Source of the DNA: Apostichopus parvimensis
Lineage: Eukaryota; Echinodermata; Holothuroidea; Aspidochirotida; Stichopodidae
DNA: 64,000 nucleotides
NCBI GenBank assembly: GCA_000934455.1
Contig: KN884788.1
Location: 21,986-85,985 of the forward strand
Direction: 5' to 3'
Notes under the pieces: generated by a model
What the model saw: the letters and a program-made list of their open reading frames with translations, nothing else
What the model was told of the DNA's origin: nothing
The model's database searches: none
Program-made: the position numbers and the translations under genes
In this document: positions 40,201 to 55,200 of the stretch, one piece after another
Layout of the letters: each line of letters starts with the position of its first letter
How positions within the stretch are numbered: the first letter of the stretch is position 1

Positions 40201-43200
40201 TAAATAAATGAAATATAAATCAATTAGAAACAAATTAATAAATGAAATAAATAAATAAATAAATGCAACTTCCTAACACTTCTTGCCCTTTTTAGTTTGA
40301 GGAAAAGTGATGAATTTATTTCAACTCTTGGTGCTTGCATAAATGAGTTGCTATATTTGCTAATCTATTATAATAAACTATACTGTCGTCTGTCAAATAA
40401 CACTAAACATTATATGACAAGAGTTCCATAGTACCAACTTGTCGGCATCTGGCCTCAAGAGTTCAGATCCATACTACATGAGACCACCCTTTTGCTTTTG
40501 ATGATGTTTTTATCTCGGTGAATTTTCAAATCCTAGAAATGTAAATGTTACAACAACAACAAAAGTCTTCTTTACCAATAAAACTAAAGAGAATAGTCTC
40601 TGAACAAAATGTGTGTCATATCAGTATGTTGACATATCAGTATGGTGCAGTGGAAGAAACATTTACCACCTGTAATAATTAGTTCTTCCACTTCTTCGGG
40701 GGGGGGGGGGGGGTGCAAAGAAAATTAACATAGTCCTGTTTGACTTGTTGTTGTTGTTGTTTGTGTTAGTGTAGATTTATCATGGCAATGAGTTTATGTA
40801 AACAAAACAAAAATTAATAGAAAAAGAAAAAGCTTCATCTGTGCTAATTCCATTTGCTAACTTCATTGAAAATAACACCTATCATCAGGGGGGGCAGATC
40901 CAGGATTTTATTAGGGAGGGGGTGTGACCCTGTCATGGAAATTGCCTCTCCTGTAGGTGGTCTGGAGGCCTACCATCCCCTCCCCCTCCTCCCACTACCT
41001 CCCCCCCACACACACACACACTCTCACTAGAGAAATGTTAAAACTTTGGACACCAAGTGGGGCATTCTGAGGTATATTTAGACTATAAAATTAGGTCTAA
41101 ATGTACGTTTGTGCTAATTACCACTTTCCAGTTTCGTTTGTGATAGAGGGTGGGGGTGGGGATGGGGGGGGGAGGTTTACACCCCCAAACTCGTGTGAAT
41201 CTGCACCTGCTCATAACTTTCTTCTCCATCCTCTTTTTCTGTTCATTTTGTTGACGTAGATAAGTCTTTTCATCTAATTACAGAGCAGAAGTATGAGCAA
41301 TTTAAATGGCAGCAACAGGTCGGCGCACCTCTTCCTGAAGGTTCATTCCATCTCTTTTATTTTATTTTTCTTTTAGTGGAGTTGTATCTCTTTTCTATCA
41401 TCTCTTTTGTTTAACTTCCCCCATTTTTCAGCACTCTGCTGGGAAATGTTTCCACCACCACTTCAGGTTCATAGACATTACTGCACTCTTTTTCTTGTAT
41501 GATTGCAGTCTGTTTGTTACGAGTAAGCAATACTCTTTGTCCTTGAAATATGAAATCAGGAGATCTCTATATAATAAAATTTCAGCGACGAACTTCGAAC
41601 TTGCTCGCTCAATTTTGTCTCTGGTTGTCAAAAGAAGTATTTTATCTGACGGTTGTAGTTTTTGTTTAATCGTATCATGAAATATTTCCCATGTGTATAT
41701 TTAAGACCCTAATATTACATCATTTTAAGGTAGCTTGACCAATTTTTTCCCCTCATCATCCTTTAATGGGCACCACTCTTCCTTTTTTAAAATTTATTTT
41801 GCCTTCTGGTTTACTACTTCTTGTTGGTAATAGGAAAGCCTTTCCGCTAATCAAACTCGCTATATAAGTTTATTGCAAAGAAAAAAAAATCTTAATCCAT
41901 CTTTTGGTAGTAGAATAGAGTAATTAATTTCTTTCACATTTTCTTGCATTGCTTTCATTAAGGGTTAATTTTAGATACTCAGCTATCTATTTAAGCTTGT
42001 CTGGGATGTTGGGAAATGCAAGATGGCCGTTCTTTTCTTTTTTTCCTCTTCTAGGATTTTCTTCTTGTGCAAATTAATTGTCCAAATTTCTTTGTAAACG
42101 TTTAGGAAGGCCGTTTTAAATATATTGGGAACACAAAATGCAAAAAAAAACCTCTGAAATGTGCAAGATGAAAAATATTTTAGTATAGTGCACCCAAACG
42201 TTTGTCATCATTCCTAGTGACGGGTTGCTTCTACTGCAGTATAGTAACCACGCGTGTCTTCAATGGATATGAATTTGCCTTGGCTTCACAGGAGTGATTA
42301 CCAAACGTCGAAGTTACTCTACCGAAGGAGCGAGTGTGGACAGACCCGAATCTTTCAAGGAAACGGGGAGCTTGGATCAGAGAACGCAATCCACACGATC
42401 AATGCAGACCTACGGTATAAAGATTAATTAGAAGGATACTGGAAATTAAGAGCTAGAAGTGGGAGAGTGCCTGCGTTCCTCACAGCCGATAAAGTCAAAA
42501 GTTAATTTGACAAAGCTGATGATATGTCTCGTAAAATAGAATTTGGTAGCCAATGCTGTTAAAAGAAACTTACCAAATTCAAGTTTTTTAAGTTGCATAA
42601 AGGAAATGTAAGTTATGTTTGCAAGTAGTCAACATGGGAGGGTTATCATTCCAGCTTATTTTGTTCTGAAAACATACATCTGGAGTAGTCGTTATTTGAT
42701 GAGCTTCCCACTGCTTCTCACACGTTTCCTGTTCTTCTTGGTACAGAGAGAAGATTTTCAGCTGAAGTGGACAACGTTCTCCGTGACCAGAGACTGAGGA
42801 ATGAGTCCACCCCTGGACTCGGAATGGTCAGTGAACAAGAACTGACCAAGAGATTCCAGAAACTTTGTCTACTGTCTGTCAGACTCATCACACAAAGAGG
42901 TACTAACAGAGGGATGCTTCCGTCTGTCAAACTGCCTTTGATTTCGGTGGACATCTAAATTTTGATGGAGGAATCATAATTTTACAGCCAAAACTTGTTT
43001 CCCCTATTGTTTCATATTCTCAGTTATCTCATCAATTAGCCTAATACATTAGCTCTATGTGAAGTCCATACCTAGGCTTATCAACATGGTAGCCTATTGC
43101 ATTCTGTATGTGAAGTCCATACCTAGGGTTTTCAACATATACCTAGAACTTGGATACTATTTATACACATTGTAGTAGAGTTACAACTTGTTTAAGATTG

Positions 43201-46200
43201 TGGTTCATCTGAATGTTGTAGGGTTAAATTAGTTAGGGATAGGATGAGGCAGAGAGGTAGGGGTTAGAGCTTGGGATATGGTTAGAGTTAGGGATAGGGT
43301 TAAGAGGAGGGGTAGGTTTGGTAGCTAACTCTTGTGACATTCATATAAAGGTGCACTGATCTCTTGCATAGCTGTTCAAATCAATGAGGAGTGTGTTTTT
43401 TATGGGAGGGGGGGAGGGGGGTATTTCCTTGCCCTATTATATGCAATAATGTGACATTGATTTCTTTTTATCCATTCATCCAGATCCAGAAATGCTTGCC
43501 AAGAATGAGGATAATCCGGATTCCTGCTCGACATCTCTCGCCAAAGAGCTCTTCTTTCTCCTTTCTGAAGCTCTAGCTGCTACTTTGGTAAGTGATGGAT
43601 GTGTAATTCTACATGCAAGGGGAGGGGGGGGGTTGGGGGGTGGGATGTAACCACCTTTACTTTCAGGAAAACTGGAAAGGTGGCTAAGAGGGTTAAGTTG
43701 TGGAGGGGCGGGTCTGAGAAATTGGTCCTATGAAAAAGTTTGGTCAATGGAGGGTATTAAGATGCAAAAGAGTGCTATATTTTGCAACTTTCAGAAGCCA
43801 TGTTGAAGAATTTTCAACTGGATTCTGAAAATGAAATTGACACTTAAACATTGGAGAATTTGGAATTTATTTGAAAGGAAACTTACAGTGCTATACATTA
43901 CAAGCTCTTTGTATGTAGCTTTATTTTGCTGGTAGTTACTGCAGTTCACTGCAGCCAATTGCAATTTGGATAATTTCAGAAACTCTGGATATTTTTCCTT
44001 CTTTTTATTTTTGTCCTTCATATTAAAATTAATATCTCTCTCTATATTACAATCTTGTGTTTTTGGAATGCATTTTACAGTGGGTAATATTACTTTGGTT
44101 AAAGTCAAATACTCAAGGAAGTAAATTTCACATGGTGCCACATGGGCATCTCGTGATTGTTACAGGAGAGTAAGATTGCATGGTAATTTTGCTGGTAGTC
44201 TTGTTTCCTGCCTAGCTTCAAGTTTTGTGTAAATGGTGATGTCAGGACTTGTTTCCCTGTTCGCCATGAGCTTTTGGTCAATCATGATGCAAATATTTGC
44301 CCATAATCGTTCTTCCTGTTTTTGTCTTAGTTTTACTCTCTGAATAAATGTCATCCTGATCAACAGATCCGTGTGTGTTTGATTCACTTCTCTATGTAAA
44401 TTGCAATTTGCAACCCTCTATCTCCAAATCAACTGACGAGAGGTTACACTTTTTTCCAACCCACGTATTCTTTTCAGGAAAAGAAACTCGGGCGTAGCAA
44501 ACAGTTTGAGAGCATTGCCTGGGCCAGCAAGGAAACGTTGAGGGTGCAGCTCGCACAATTACTGTGCCACATGATGTCGCCCAATCAGGACATTGCGCTA
44601 CGGATATACACCCTGCAAGTAGCTCATGTCCATAAAAGCAAGGAACTTCTGAAGAGCTTGCTTAGTGTTCATCCTCAGGTATATATATGGCTGTAACATA
44701 ATACATCACCTTTTGTGACTTAAAAATTCCCTGTCATCTCAAGAGAGTGGGTGGGAGGGTGGGAGGCAATTTGGGCCCAGGCCCCCAAATATCTGTCAAG
44801 TCACCGAAAAGTTGTTAGAATTTGTTAGGGAAAATAAGTCATACCTGGCCATACCGTAGCAAATGATTGTGCCCATTAAAAACAGTCGTTTAGGTACACC
44901 TCCTCAAGGGGGGGGGGTAGGGGAGGGGGGGGGGGGGGAGGGGAGGGCAAATCAGGAATCATAGTTTGTCTTAACTTCAAGAGTCTTAGTTAGAAGCATA
45001 CAGAATGTCTAGGGGGCATGTGATACCATTTGAGACTTGAGTCTAAACACTCAGAGTTCAAACCTCATCAAGCTGCTGCCATTTATTTCCTTCTGATAGC
45101 TAATTCATTTGCTATGATGATGTCACTCACTGTACTGTTGCCAGAAATGTCCATTAAACTTAATAGCCAAAATTCAAACCGTTTTTATCTTTGTGATTGA
45201 ACATTCAAGTAGGATTGTGGTTTTCACCTACCAGCATTTCGTTCAAACAGTCTTATTGGAACACTGGAAATAATCCTTCAAAGCTTCTCATTTTCTACTT
45301 CACCTGGAATACTCACTCTACTGTTGCCAGAAATGTCCATTAAACTTAATAGCCAAAATTCAAACTGTTTTTATCTTTGTGATTGAACATTCAAGTAGGA
45401 TTGTGGTTTCCACCTACCAGCATTTCATTCAAACAGTCTAATTGGAACACTGGAAATAATCCTTTAAAGCGTATCATTTTCTACTGCGATATTTCTTCTT
45501 TATTTTCTTTTTTTCTTTATTTTCTAATAATTTTTCTTTTTTTTCTTTTTTCTTTTTTTCTTTTTCATACTCAGGCTAGCAAGTTTGAATTGTTCTTGTT
45601 CGACCTGTTGGTCAACCAGGAACAGAAACTATCAGCAGAAGATGTAGCGTTTGGACTCAAACTGGTGGACTCCCTCAAGGACAGTGGGTTCAAAGGTTAC
45701 AACCCTACCAAGTGCAATAGAGAAATCCTGGATGCTGCTAAGGAAGTAAATTATACATTCAATTAACCCATTGATTTGTTTGATCAATTAGTTAATATAA
45801 CTTCTAAAAGGCTTTTGTTGGATTAGCTATTAAAGAGTCATTCTAGCAAAGTAAGGTTTGTTTATAATTCATAAATCAGTATTATGTGATTCATATTTTG
45901 GAAGATCGGTCACCAATGCTCTGCATAGATTGCATTTTTCGGAAGATCCTCATCGAGAAATGTTTGGTATACGCCTCAAGGATTGCAAAATTGGGTGGAA
46001 GGGGAGGGAGAGAGAGAGAGAGACAGAGAAGGGAGGGAGGGCATGGGGGATGGGTGGGGATGGACGATTAAAGGTAGCATATAAAGCGTTGCTTCTGTAA
46101 CATGGATTTCATTACTACCTCCAAATATGGTTAAACACCAGTGACGTAACCAGGAATTTGAAAGGGGAGGGAGCACTTTTTGCGATTGGTATGGGGGAGG

Positions 46201-49200
46201 GGTCTAAGGCGAGCGGGTGTCCCACTCCCCTTTGAGATATTTTGAACAATTGAAGGTCCTTAGATGCGATCTGGTGCAATGTTTTGCCAGTTTCATCATT
46301 ATCACATGATATCATATTATCAGCAGATTTTGTTTCCTGTTTGAATTCTTTTACATGTTCTTTTACATAGTATATCAGAAAGACAAAAATAGTGCTCTTT
46401 TACAATTTTTCCAGTAGGATGATTCTTGTTTATTGTCCAATGTCTGGACTTTAATACATTTGACGAGCTTAACTGATGGCCAATATAAACTTTCATATTT
46501 TGTAAGACAGCCAGATGTGCAGTGGCCTAAAAACAAATATCGTTATCGCATTGTATTAGCAGTGTAATAATTATTTATAGGAAGTGCGTATCAAGTACGA
46601 TTGCTAGCTTAGCTTCATAACATGCTGTTAGTGCAACAACAATTAGGTTGAATCATAGAAAGGATGAGAACGAACGTTGTCGTCGTTGTTGTGCATACGG
46701 TTCGTGACATTCCATCGAGTGAGGTTATGTAGGCAATATGTATTTTATTATGCGGTGGCCAACTGTAGGCTTGTAATAGGCTATAGGCTAAATTTAGCTA
46801 ATTGTATCTGCCAAACTAAGTAAGTAGTTGAATCAGTAGGCCTGAATGTTATTACGATTATAATCGAGTTAATGGAGCTGACGAGTATTCAAGAACAAAA
46901 GAGCACTGAAAAAATACCATGCTAAAAAATACCATGCTAAAAAAAACAACAGCTTAAAAAAAAAAATCGACACTGAAAGGGGGGGAGCAGTCGCTCCCCC
47001 CCTGGCTACGTCCCTGTTAAAAACAACCCACTAATTTGTCTGTTTCTGACATAACAGAAACTTAAATGTTTGAGATAATCTGTTACTTTTTGAAATGCTT
47101 TCAAAACTTAACATAGACCTACCAGCAATTCATAGCAGAGGTGTTCCTTCACCTGGAATACTTTTACATGGAACAGTCTGGCTATAGTTCGTATTGTCAA
47201 TGACTGTTTACGCTAAAATTCCAGGGTAATTAAAGCCATTTTGGACGATGAAGAAAACACTATATGGACTCCATACATACCAAATGCTCAAGTGATTCTG
47301 GTGAGAGGGGCAACCAGTTTCTTCCAAAAGAGATGTAAAAGAATAGCTTAAAACTAGAAAGAATACATCCAGTTGGTAATATTTTTATTGATTGGTAACA
47401 CTTTCTTCAATTCTCAAACTTGCAATTTCAACGGCAGACTCCACTCAGCAACACCACAAAGTAGCAATTTGGAAAGGTCAAAAAGTATCTCTGATTTTTG
47501 GTGTGGTCTTGTACCCTGAAACCTAAATAGTTGTCGTATAGACACCCTAACAGCTACAGTATTATTGCATATTGTTATATAAATTTAGACGTATTCAAAA
47601 TGATAAACATGGCATGTCCACTGCAGTGGCAGTCTTCTGCTCTACCCTACAAAGCCGTGCGACTAGTTAAGTTACAAGTTAATGAGATGGTTCTCTAGTT
47701 CTATATTTTACGTCACAATCTCATCTCCAGGAATTGAAAGAGGCTGAACTGGAGGAGAGCAATGCCCGAGAAAAATTCCAGAACCAGAGATTGGAAGTTG
47801 CCGAGGCAGTCATCACAAAGATGGCTGATCTCATGTCAGAAGTTGTTGGACTAGCCATGAGGACTACCCAGGTAAGTAAAGTGGCATATGATTATGTTCT
47901 TAGCCATCTCAGACGTTGCACAAGCTGGTGAAGATGTTGGACAATTAATGATGGCTGCCTGCACGTTAATTAGTATAACATCTCCATACGTTCCATCAGT
48001 GTATCAGCATCAGAGTATGCGTGTGATGCTGGTGTAGTCCTACAGAGGGCCAAAGTTACGTATATATGCAAAACTTACATTGTTAGGCTGAGGTTTAGTA
48101 GCCTATATGATTAATGTACTTTGGGGCCTATTTGTTAGGCTAGCTTACACATTTGCCTTGATCTTGCCTGCATGATGTATTATCTAAGCCACATTTAGTT
48201 CCTTATTTGGGTCATTTCTATTTTCACAACAGTCGAGTGGAGTTTAATAGAGTATAAGCTCAATCATCTTCTTCAGCTGCATCTCCTGTTTGCTTAGGCT
48301 TGCTGGTATCAATTGTGGTTCCATGGACTATCATCAGTTATTCTTACAAGTCTTGGTGGTCAATAAGTAAATGGGGGGGGGGAGGAGGAGGGGGGGAGAG
48401 AATTACATTGACTGGATTCTTGTATGGCTTAGGAGTTGCTTGTAAAGGACATCCTTTGCATGGGCCCTTAATATGTTGAAGAAATTAAATGAATTCATAG
48501 GTGTTACACGCTAGCCGGAATCTTTAAGGGTCTATGTCTTCATGAAAGCTAAGTAATCATTAATTTGCGCATGATTTATATTTGTCTCAATTTAATTATG
48601 GGTGGTCTTCCTTTACTCATTGGTACTGCCAGCATGAACCTCATGTAATGCAAGATATTCTACCAAAAATATGGCTAAACAACATCAGAGGCATTACACT
48701 TACCTCAAAGTCCAGCATGTCAAACATGATATCTCAAGAAGGACAACATTAATAGATCTCATAAATGTCAGAGGTCATTCTGTTTGGACGTGTTACTTTA
48801 TCTCATTATATTTTTGTGAAACTAAGGATTTATTCTTCTTTGATATCAAAAGGGATGAGGGTGCCCCGACCTCAGTGTTGTACTTTAAATAGCCATATTT
48901 ATGATGGCCATTTTGAGAATTTTGAAAATTCATAAATGGTTTCTAGAAAAATGTAATTAAATCATATCACAGTATCCACTGCACATAAAACATCAAACAA
49001 CAAAACAGCTGTGCTTTTCTGTAAACAACTAAAAGAAAAATGTAAGCAATACATTTGGTTGCTTCTAACATTTAATATGAATTATCAATGAGAGAATAAA
49101 CACTTTTAAGAAACTGCATCATCTACCAGAGAAGCCCTGTGTAGGTAAATATGTAAAAGTTAGAGGGGCCTGACATGTTGATCCTAGCTGGATCTTTTTT

Positions 49201-52200
49201 AAAGCTAAACAATTTGCCCCTTAAGAAGATCTTGCTAGGATCAAATGTCAGGCCCTTTTAACTTTCATATAAATTGACAACAGCAGAGATTGTTATATTT
49301 TCCCTTTACCTTCAATCAATATGAAAAAAATTAGTTATTACAAAATTGTTTTGAAGAAATGATCTTGTTAGAGCTTAAACAGTTTTTGTGAGATTTGCAA
49401 AGAATAATGAACTTGTAAAGTAAAGATATTGACTATAATAAGAATATGATTAAGATATTACTATAGACTGATATTAAGCAATGAATATTTATAACAGTAA
49501 GAGATCATATTGTTTCCCTTGTACAGTCAAGTAACATCATAATACAATTCATGAGTAGAAAACAGATATGAGGATTTTACACCATCTTTTGTGAAGTCTG
49601 CAGTAATAATTGCCTAAACTAAATTGATGGATACTTTAATGTCAGTATTTACAAAAATGGAGGTCATTTTAATTACCCAGTTAAAACCGTAAAACCTTTA
49701 CCATTAGTAAATTGTTTTGAAAGAATGAAGAAAATATTTACATTAGAAAATATCTCATGACAAAATGTGAAAAAAATGTAGTGATACTACAGTAGGTTGG
49801 TATTTACCAGTTAACATTTATAACAATAGAGAGGTTATTTGTCTTTCCCCGTTTATGTAATAAACATGAGAAATATTATAAGTAAGCAGCGATGAAGAAA
49901 TTATGTTAACAGTCTTAACCCAGTATTTGTCAGGATTGAAAATATAAGTGATTTGTAAAAACGAATATTTAAATACATAACAGTTATATTTCATACTCAT
50001 AGATGTTATTCTATTTCCCTTTTCTCTGTTAAATTCAGTTTATAACACAATAAAACTTGTAACATTTAAGAGCAAATTGTTAACTTTCAAATAGTTTTGT
50101 AAATAAAATTGTAAATCTGTCAGTTACTAAACTGTAATTATTAACAACCTTTTAAAGGGATATCCCGGTACCAGACAATTGAGTAATCCCAGATATTTTC
50201 TGTAAGTTGACACCACATCCTTATAGTATTTTGTATTGCGTGGACATGAATTTTGTGAATGCATCTGGCAACAGCAGAGTGGGTGATGTCATGACAGCAA
50301 GTAAATCTATCTCATTTCTAGTGGCATCTGACAAAAACAAAATTGAAGAATAAAACTGAACCTCAGAGCAAAATCACAGAGATTATCATTACTTTGGACT
50401 GTTAAATTTTCCGTATACCATCCTATGTACAAAGAGCTAAGTTTTAGCGCACTTAGACGATTCTTTAGATAATATACACCATCAAAATGTCTGCTATGTG
50501 GTGTTGCTTCTAGTGTGAAATGTGCATGCATGTGTTACAATATACCATCCTAAGTACAATCTATGTTGTGGACTATTAAGAAAGTCCTCTTCCCACTATG
50601 CTATCACAATTTCACATTAATGATTTCTTTTATTGAGATATGTGCATGCATGTGTTACAATAAACCACCCTATGTACAATTCAAGATCTCGGTTGTGGAC
50701 TATTAAGACAATCCACATCCCACTATCACAGTTTCACATTTATGATTTCTTTTATTGAGATATGTGTATGCAGCATGTATGAAGACCTAGCTAATTTGTT
50801 ACCCACTTAGACAATCCTAAGCTATCTACAATGTTGTGTTTATCTTAGAGCTATGCCTGCATCTGGTTTAATTCTTGATCGTTGCATTGTTGCCTCTTTT
50901 TGAAACAAAACAGAAAAGAGTATGTAAAAATGCCTTTCGATAACGAGTGCCAAATATGTTGTAGACAATGGGGTTAACACCACTGTTTATTAAAGGAAAA
51001 CTATTGATTACCCTATAAATAATGGGAGAATATTGTCCCAGATATATATATTCTATAAAAAGAATATAATGTAAATCATAGAGGAAAACACATGTGAAGA
51101 AAATAAAAGTGTTTATGACAGCCATTTTTGTCAAGTTTCGTTGTACCTTTAAATTGTTTGTCCCATGTACTTGACCTACAGTGAGAGCAGTATTCAATTT
51201 CCTGTATGTCATTACGGTCAAAGATAGTGAAATGATCATCGTGATGATATCTGTTATAAATAGTATATAAAAAAGAAGATTTGTCTCTATATTGAATAGT
51301 GAAGCATACGTATCATATTTGAATGTGACATTTTGGGAACCAAATTGACAAGTGAACCATTCTTCCGCTGATATAATAATGAGAGTTTCTCGTGTAATGT
51401 AGTAAAAGGTGTTGCCACATGATATCAAACAGATTGTAACAGCTACACAGCGAAGTTTATACCCATTCCCTGATGCTATTGCCGTCTGGATTGGCTTGTG
51501 AACAGCTAGGTATCTGTCTAGAGATATTGCAATGATCAAAATCTCTGACAGAACTTGAAACGTAAAACGAGCAAAAAAGAAAAAAGCATGCAAAGCTGAC
51601 ACGTACACACCCATTACTTGTAAGAGTAAGAACTGAAAAGATGAAGTTAAATCACAAACAGGAAGACAAATATCAACAAATGACAGAGTCATTAAGTAAA
51701 CACTCAGCGATGTTTTCCTTAAGGAAGACTGTTTACGCATAGTTATCAAGAATAAACAATTAGAAAATATTGCTATGGCTGCAATGATAGCATAAAAAGT
51801 AGAAGGGACATGATCTTCGGAGAGTCCATGTTGAAAATGATCGCAGAAACTCTCAAAATAGTACGAATTGTTGAATTCAGAATAATCATATGAGATGTCG
51901 GTATCCTCCATATCTAATTGCCTAGAGTACTGGAATAACTTCTGTACTGCAGACAGTAGTCTATATCTGGAATAAGCTGCTGCTTGTTTAGTACACCATC
52001 CAAGTGAAGTGCAGTAAGTTTAATACTGATCCAGTAATACCGTGAATAGTTTTATTCTCCCACCGATGTTCATTTCTTTACAAGTTCCTTCAGTTGATTT
52101 ATATCAAGGATAGTCAAATAAACTGTCGACAGAAATGAGAATGCTATAAAGAACAATTTATTATTAAGGTCTTCTTTGACTTGGTCTAGAGTTATGTTTT

Positions 52201-55200
52201 GTAGTCGAGATCGTTGTAGCTAAGTTTTGCCTCGGTAATAGGCTCCTAATGTAAGATTGGTGAATTGGTAGGAAATGTTGATTGCTTCGAAGGTTCCTAG
52301 CACATCCTGCAGAAAGAATACCACCACGTCTTGGAGAAAGTTTCGACTTTAAAAATCCTTGTGAGATATCATTTGACGATGTTTAGCAAAAATTCCAATT
52401 GTTGAAACATCTTGTTTTTTCGAAACCTGGTTTATGTTTAACAGTCAAACAGGTAATTGATGGTAGGAATATATTTAGATTCATGAAATCTCTGTTTTCT
52501 TAGTGAGTGTTCAAATTTTGTTGATGATAAAAGAAGAAATCTTGCAATGAAAGCTAGTTCTGTATTAACTAGACTGGTCTCGCTCATTCTCCAAAGATGA
52601 AAAATACTACTTTCTGACACTTGTACCAAACTTTGTACCCATAGAGTCCTATGGCTGGAATCCGGAAGCTAACCAGTAATTACTTCAAGCTGAAAATGAA
52701 TTTAGCGACCTAGAACAACTCCAAAAACGCCATTTGATATCCAAGAACTAAGCCACAACTTAAAGTCATTGATTAACTAGTATCAAGGTAAAAGATTGTT
52801 GTGAAGAGCTATTTCAGCTTGCCAATAGTTTATACTCTGGAACTATTCAGAGAGAACAGTGGCTCAAAGCAAAGAACTGTTCATATTTTAAATTATTTGT
52901 GAATGCTAAAAGTTTAACTCTTCTGTCCAGAAAAACACATGATTTGCAAAATACTTTTGAGCTAAAGTTCATGGGTATAATTTCTGCTGCTGGCTTTCTG
53001 CCCAAAGAAGTTAGCCAATGAAAAATGATTGAAAGAAGAATTAAAAAAAAATAATAATCATTTTTAGAAATACCTGCATCTTTATGTAAAACAATATTGT
53101 TTTCGGTTTATTTTGTTTGTCATCAAAGAACTGACTACCAGGAGAATGTTCCTTTTGGGGTTTAGTTTTCAAGTATCGATCATGTTCAAAGTCTTAGTAG
53201 ACTGTCTTAGTATACTTCAGACTTGGTCATTGTATGACGTTATGCTATGAAGACATCATAGAAGTCTGATATAAACCAATGTTTTGGATGCCTTCTGCTG
53301 CAACTCTATGGATTGCCTGTTTATTATGTATTTTAAAACATTGAGAACAATATATCTATGCCAAGGAAGTGCTTTTATCTGTTACATCCTTCAGAAAAAT
53401 ACATATTTTTTTTTTTACTTGAGATAAAAACTGATCCATTTTCCATCTTGTAGGTTGTTGCTTTAAACCAAAACACTTTGCGAGCCAAATTTCTGGACCA
53501 TGTGAGGGCTCAGATTTCTGCCAATTTGGATGTTAGGACCGCTTGGCAGGACTTGATACATCAAGTCACACACGAGAGGTAAAATGTTGAAAAAAATTGA
53601 ATAAAGCCAGCCGCACCTTGCCCTGACCAGGCGTGAACTTAACTCAACTATTGAACTTGACTGCTGCCATGACCCAGATTTTGAGATTCGTTTATTCCAA
53701 TATGCAATATGCTCTAACAAACTGATCCATGCACATTTAACAAAGTTCTGATGAATGCATGCAATGATAGTTCTCTGACATTATCTGTAAACGACAAAAT
53801 TACTTTCCTGTGATTAGTCCCAATTTTTAAACCTGTGCAGTCTTAGTCACTTTCCACTGCCATTCAGAATTTTACACTACATATTCAAAAGCTTGATCAG
53901 TCGTAGTCTCAGGGAACTGTATGGACAGTGCCCGACTGTCTGCTATTTTCCACGTAGCAACGGTCGGGTCAGGTCGGGTCGAGTCTGGTCATATTCAGTC
54001 AGGCAGTGTGTGCAGCTGGCTTTAATAACAAGTCAAGCTTGTCCGTGTCGCAGTAAAGCCAGCCTTCTTCCAGGAATGGCAACATTTGTGGACGATGATG
54101 TTATTATCAGCAACTTATAATGAGTTTTGTTTTGCTTTGTTTACTTTCTCAGATGAAATGCCTCATCAAAGAGTTGTTCTATATATTTCCGATTTGGACT
54201 TTGTTTTCAGTTTTTAGGGAGTGCAACTCTTCGACAAACCCCTCTGGGTTTTTTTTTTTAGTTTTTACTTCCCTCTACTCCATTGCCACTCATTTATTAT
54301 TTTATTTCTATTTTTGTGTAACTTGTAGTATTTAACGTTGTAGAAAAACAAATTAACCAAGAAAAAAAAAAACTAGCAAGTTTATACCGTAGCTTTGTTT
54401 TCCTGCAGTTTGGTATAGTCAGAAATTTCAATTGAAACTTAAATCCCCGTGAAATGTAGGTAGTCATAATTTTAGTATTTAAGTCGGTTTTATTTCCGTA
54501 TTCAAGAGCTGTGTGGTATCAACAAAACAGTTACCCGAGTTCTTGGCAATTGGATCCGACGGAGGGACCTGGTCGAGTACGTAAGAGACTTCAGAGATGC
54601 CACCTCGACATCCCAGGGAAGTTTTTCCTTCCTGAGTTTCAAAAAAAGCATGAGGTGATGCCGTCTCAGCCTCTGGCGTACCTATTTGATGACCCAGTGA
54701 ATGCCTCCAGCTCATCTGAGCTAAAGAGAAGGCTACAGATGAACGAGAAGATCAGGTACGTTAAAATATGTATTCTGTAAGTCAAGTATATGGAATCCTC
54801 TGACCATGTGACCAATATATATTCATCTCCATAAAATTCATGAATGAATCTTGAGATGGTAGTCGTTGTTGCAGCCTCTGCTAACTTCAGGCTGTGTAAG
54901 ATATTGTCCTTTAGATTTGAGTGCATATATCAGACCTAAGGCTACGGTAGATGAATGTTTGATTGGTTTTCTTAGAATATCATTTCTTACCATCACTGGA
55001 AAAAAATTAACCTTTCGCAGGTGATATATTTTTGTTCATTGCAAAGCAGATATTGAACTAATGATAGTTGTCAGTGAATAATTTATCGGCTATAGCATTA
55101 CAAAATGTTACGAAAACTTCTCATCTGTGTTTTTCATATGATGCAATACTGAGACCACGATAGACCGTGTGGTTGCCATGTTGAAAACCACTATTTCAAT

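Noticed and set aside
41284-41318. Extra LYST exon ([12 protein letters not shown]) flanked by AG and GT
   Set aside because: Its 35-bp length would shift the frame between exons 25 and 26, which join correctly without it, and it has no LYST homology.
45010-45085. Second tRNA-like head (B box-like gagttcaaacctc)
   Set aside because: No convincing A box or cloverleaf could be drawn.
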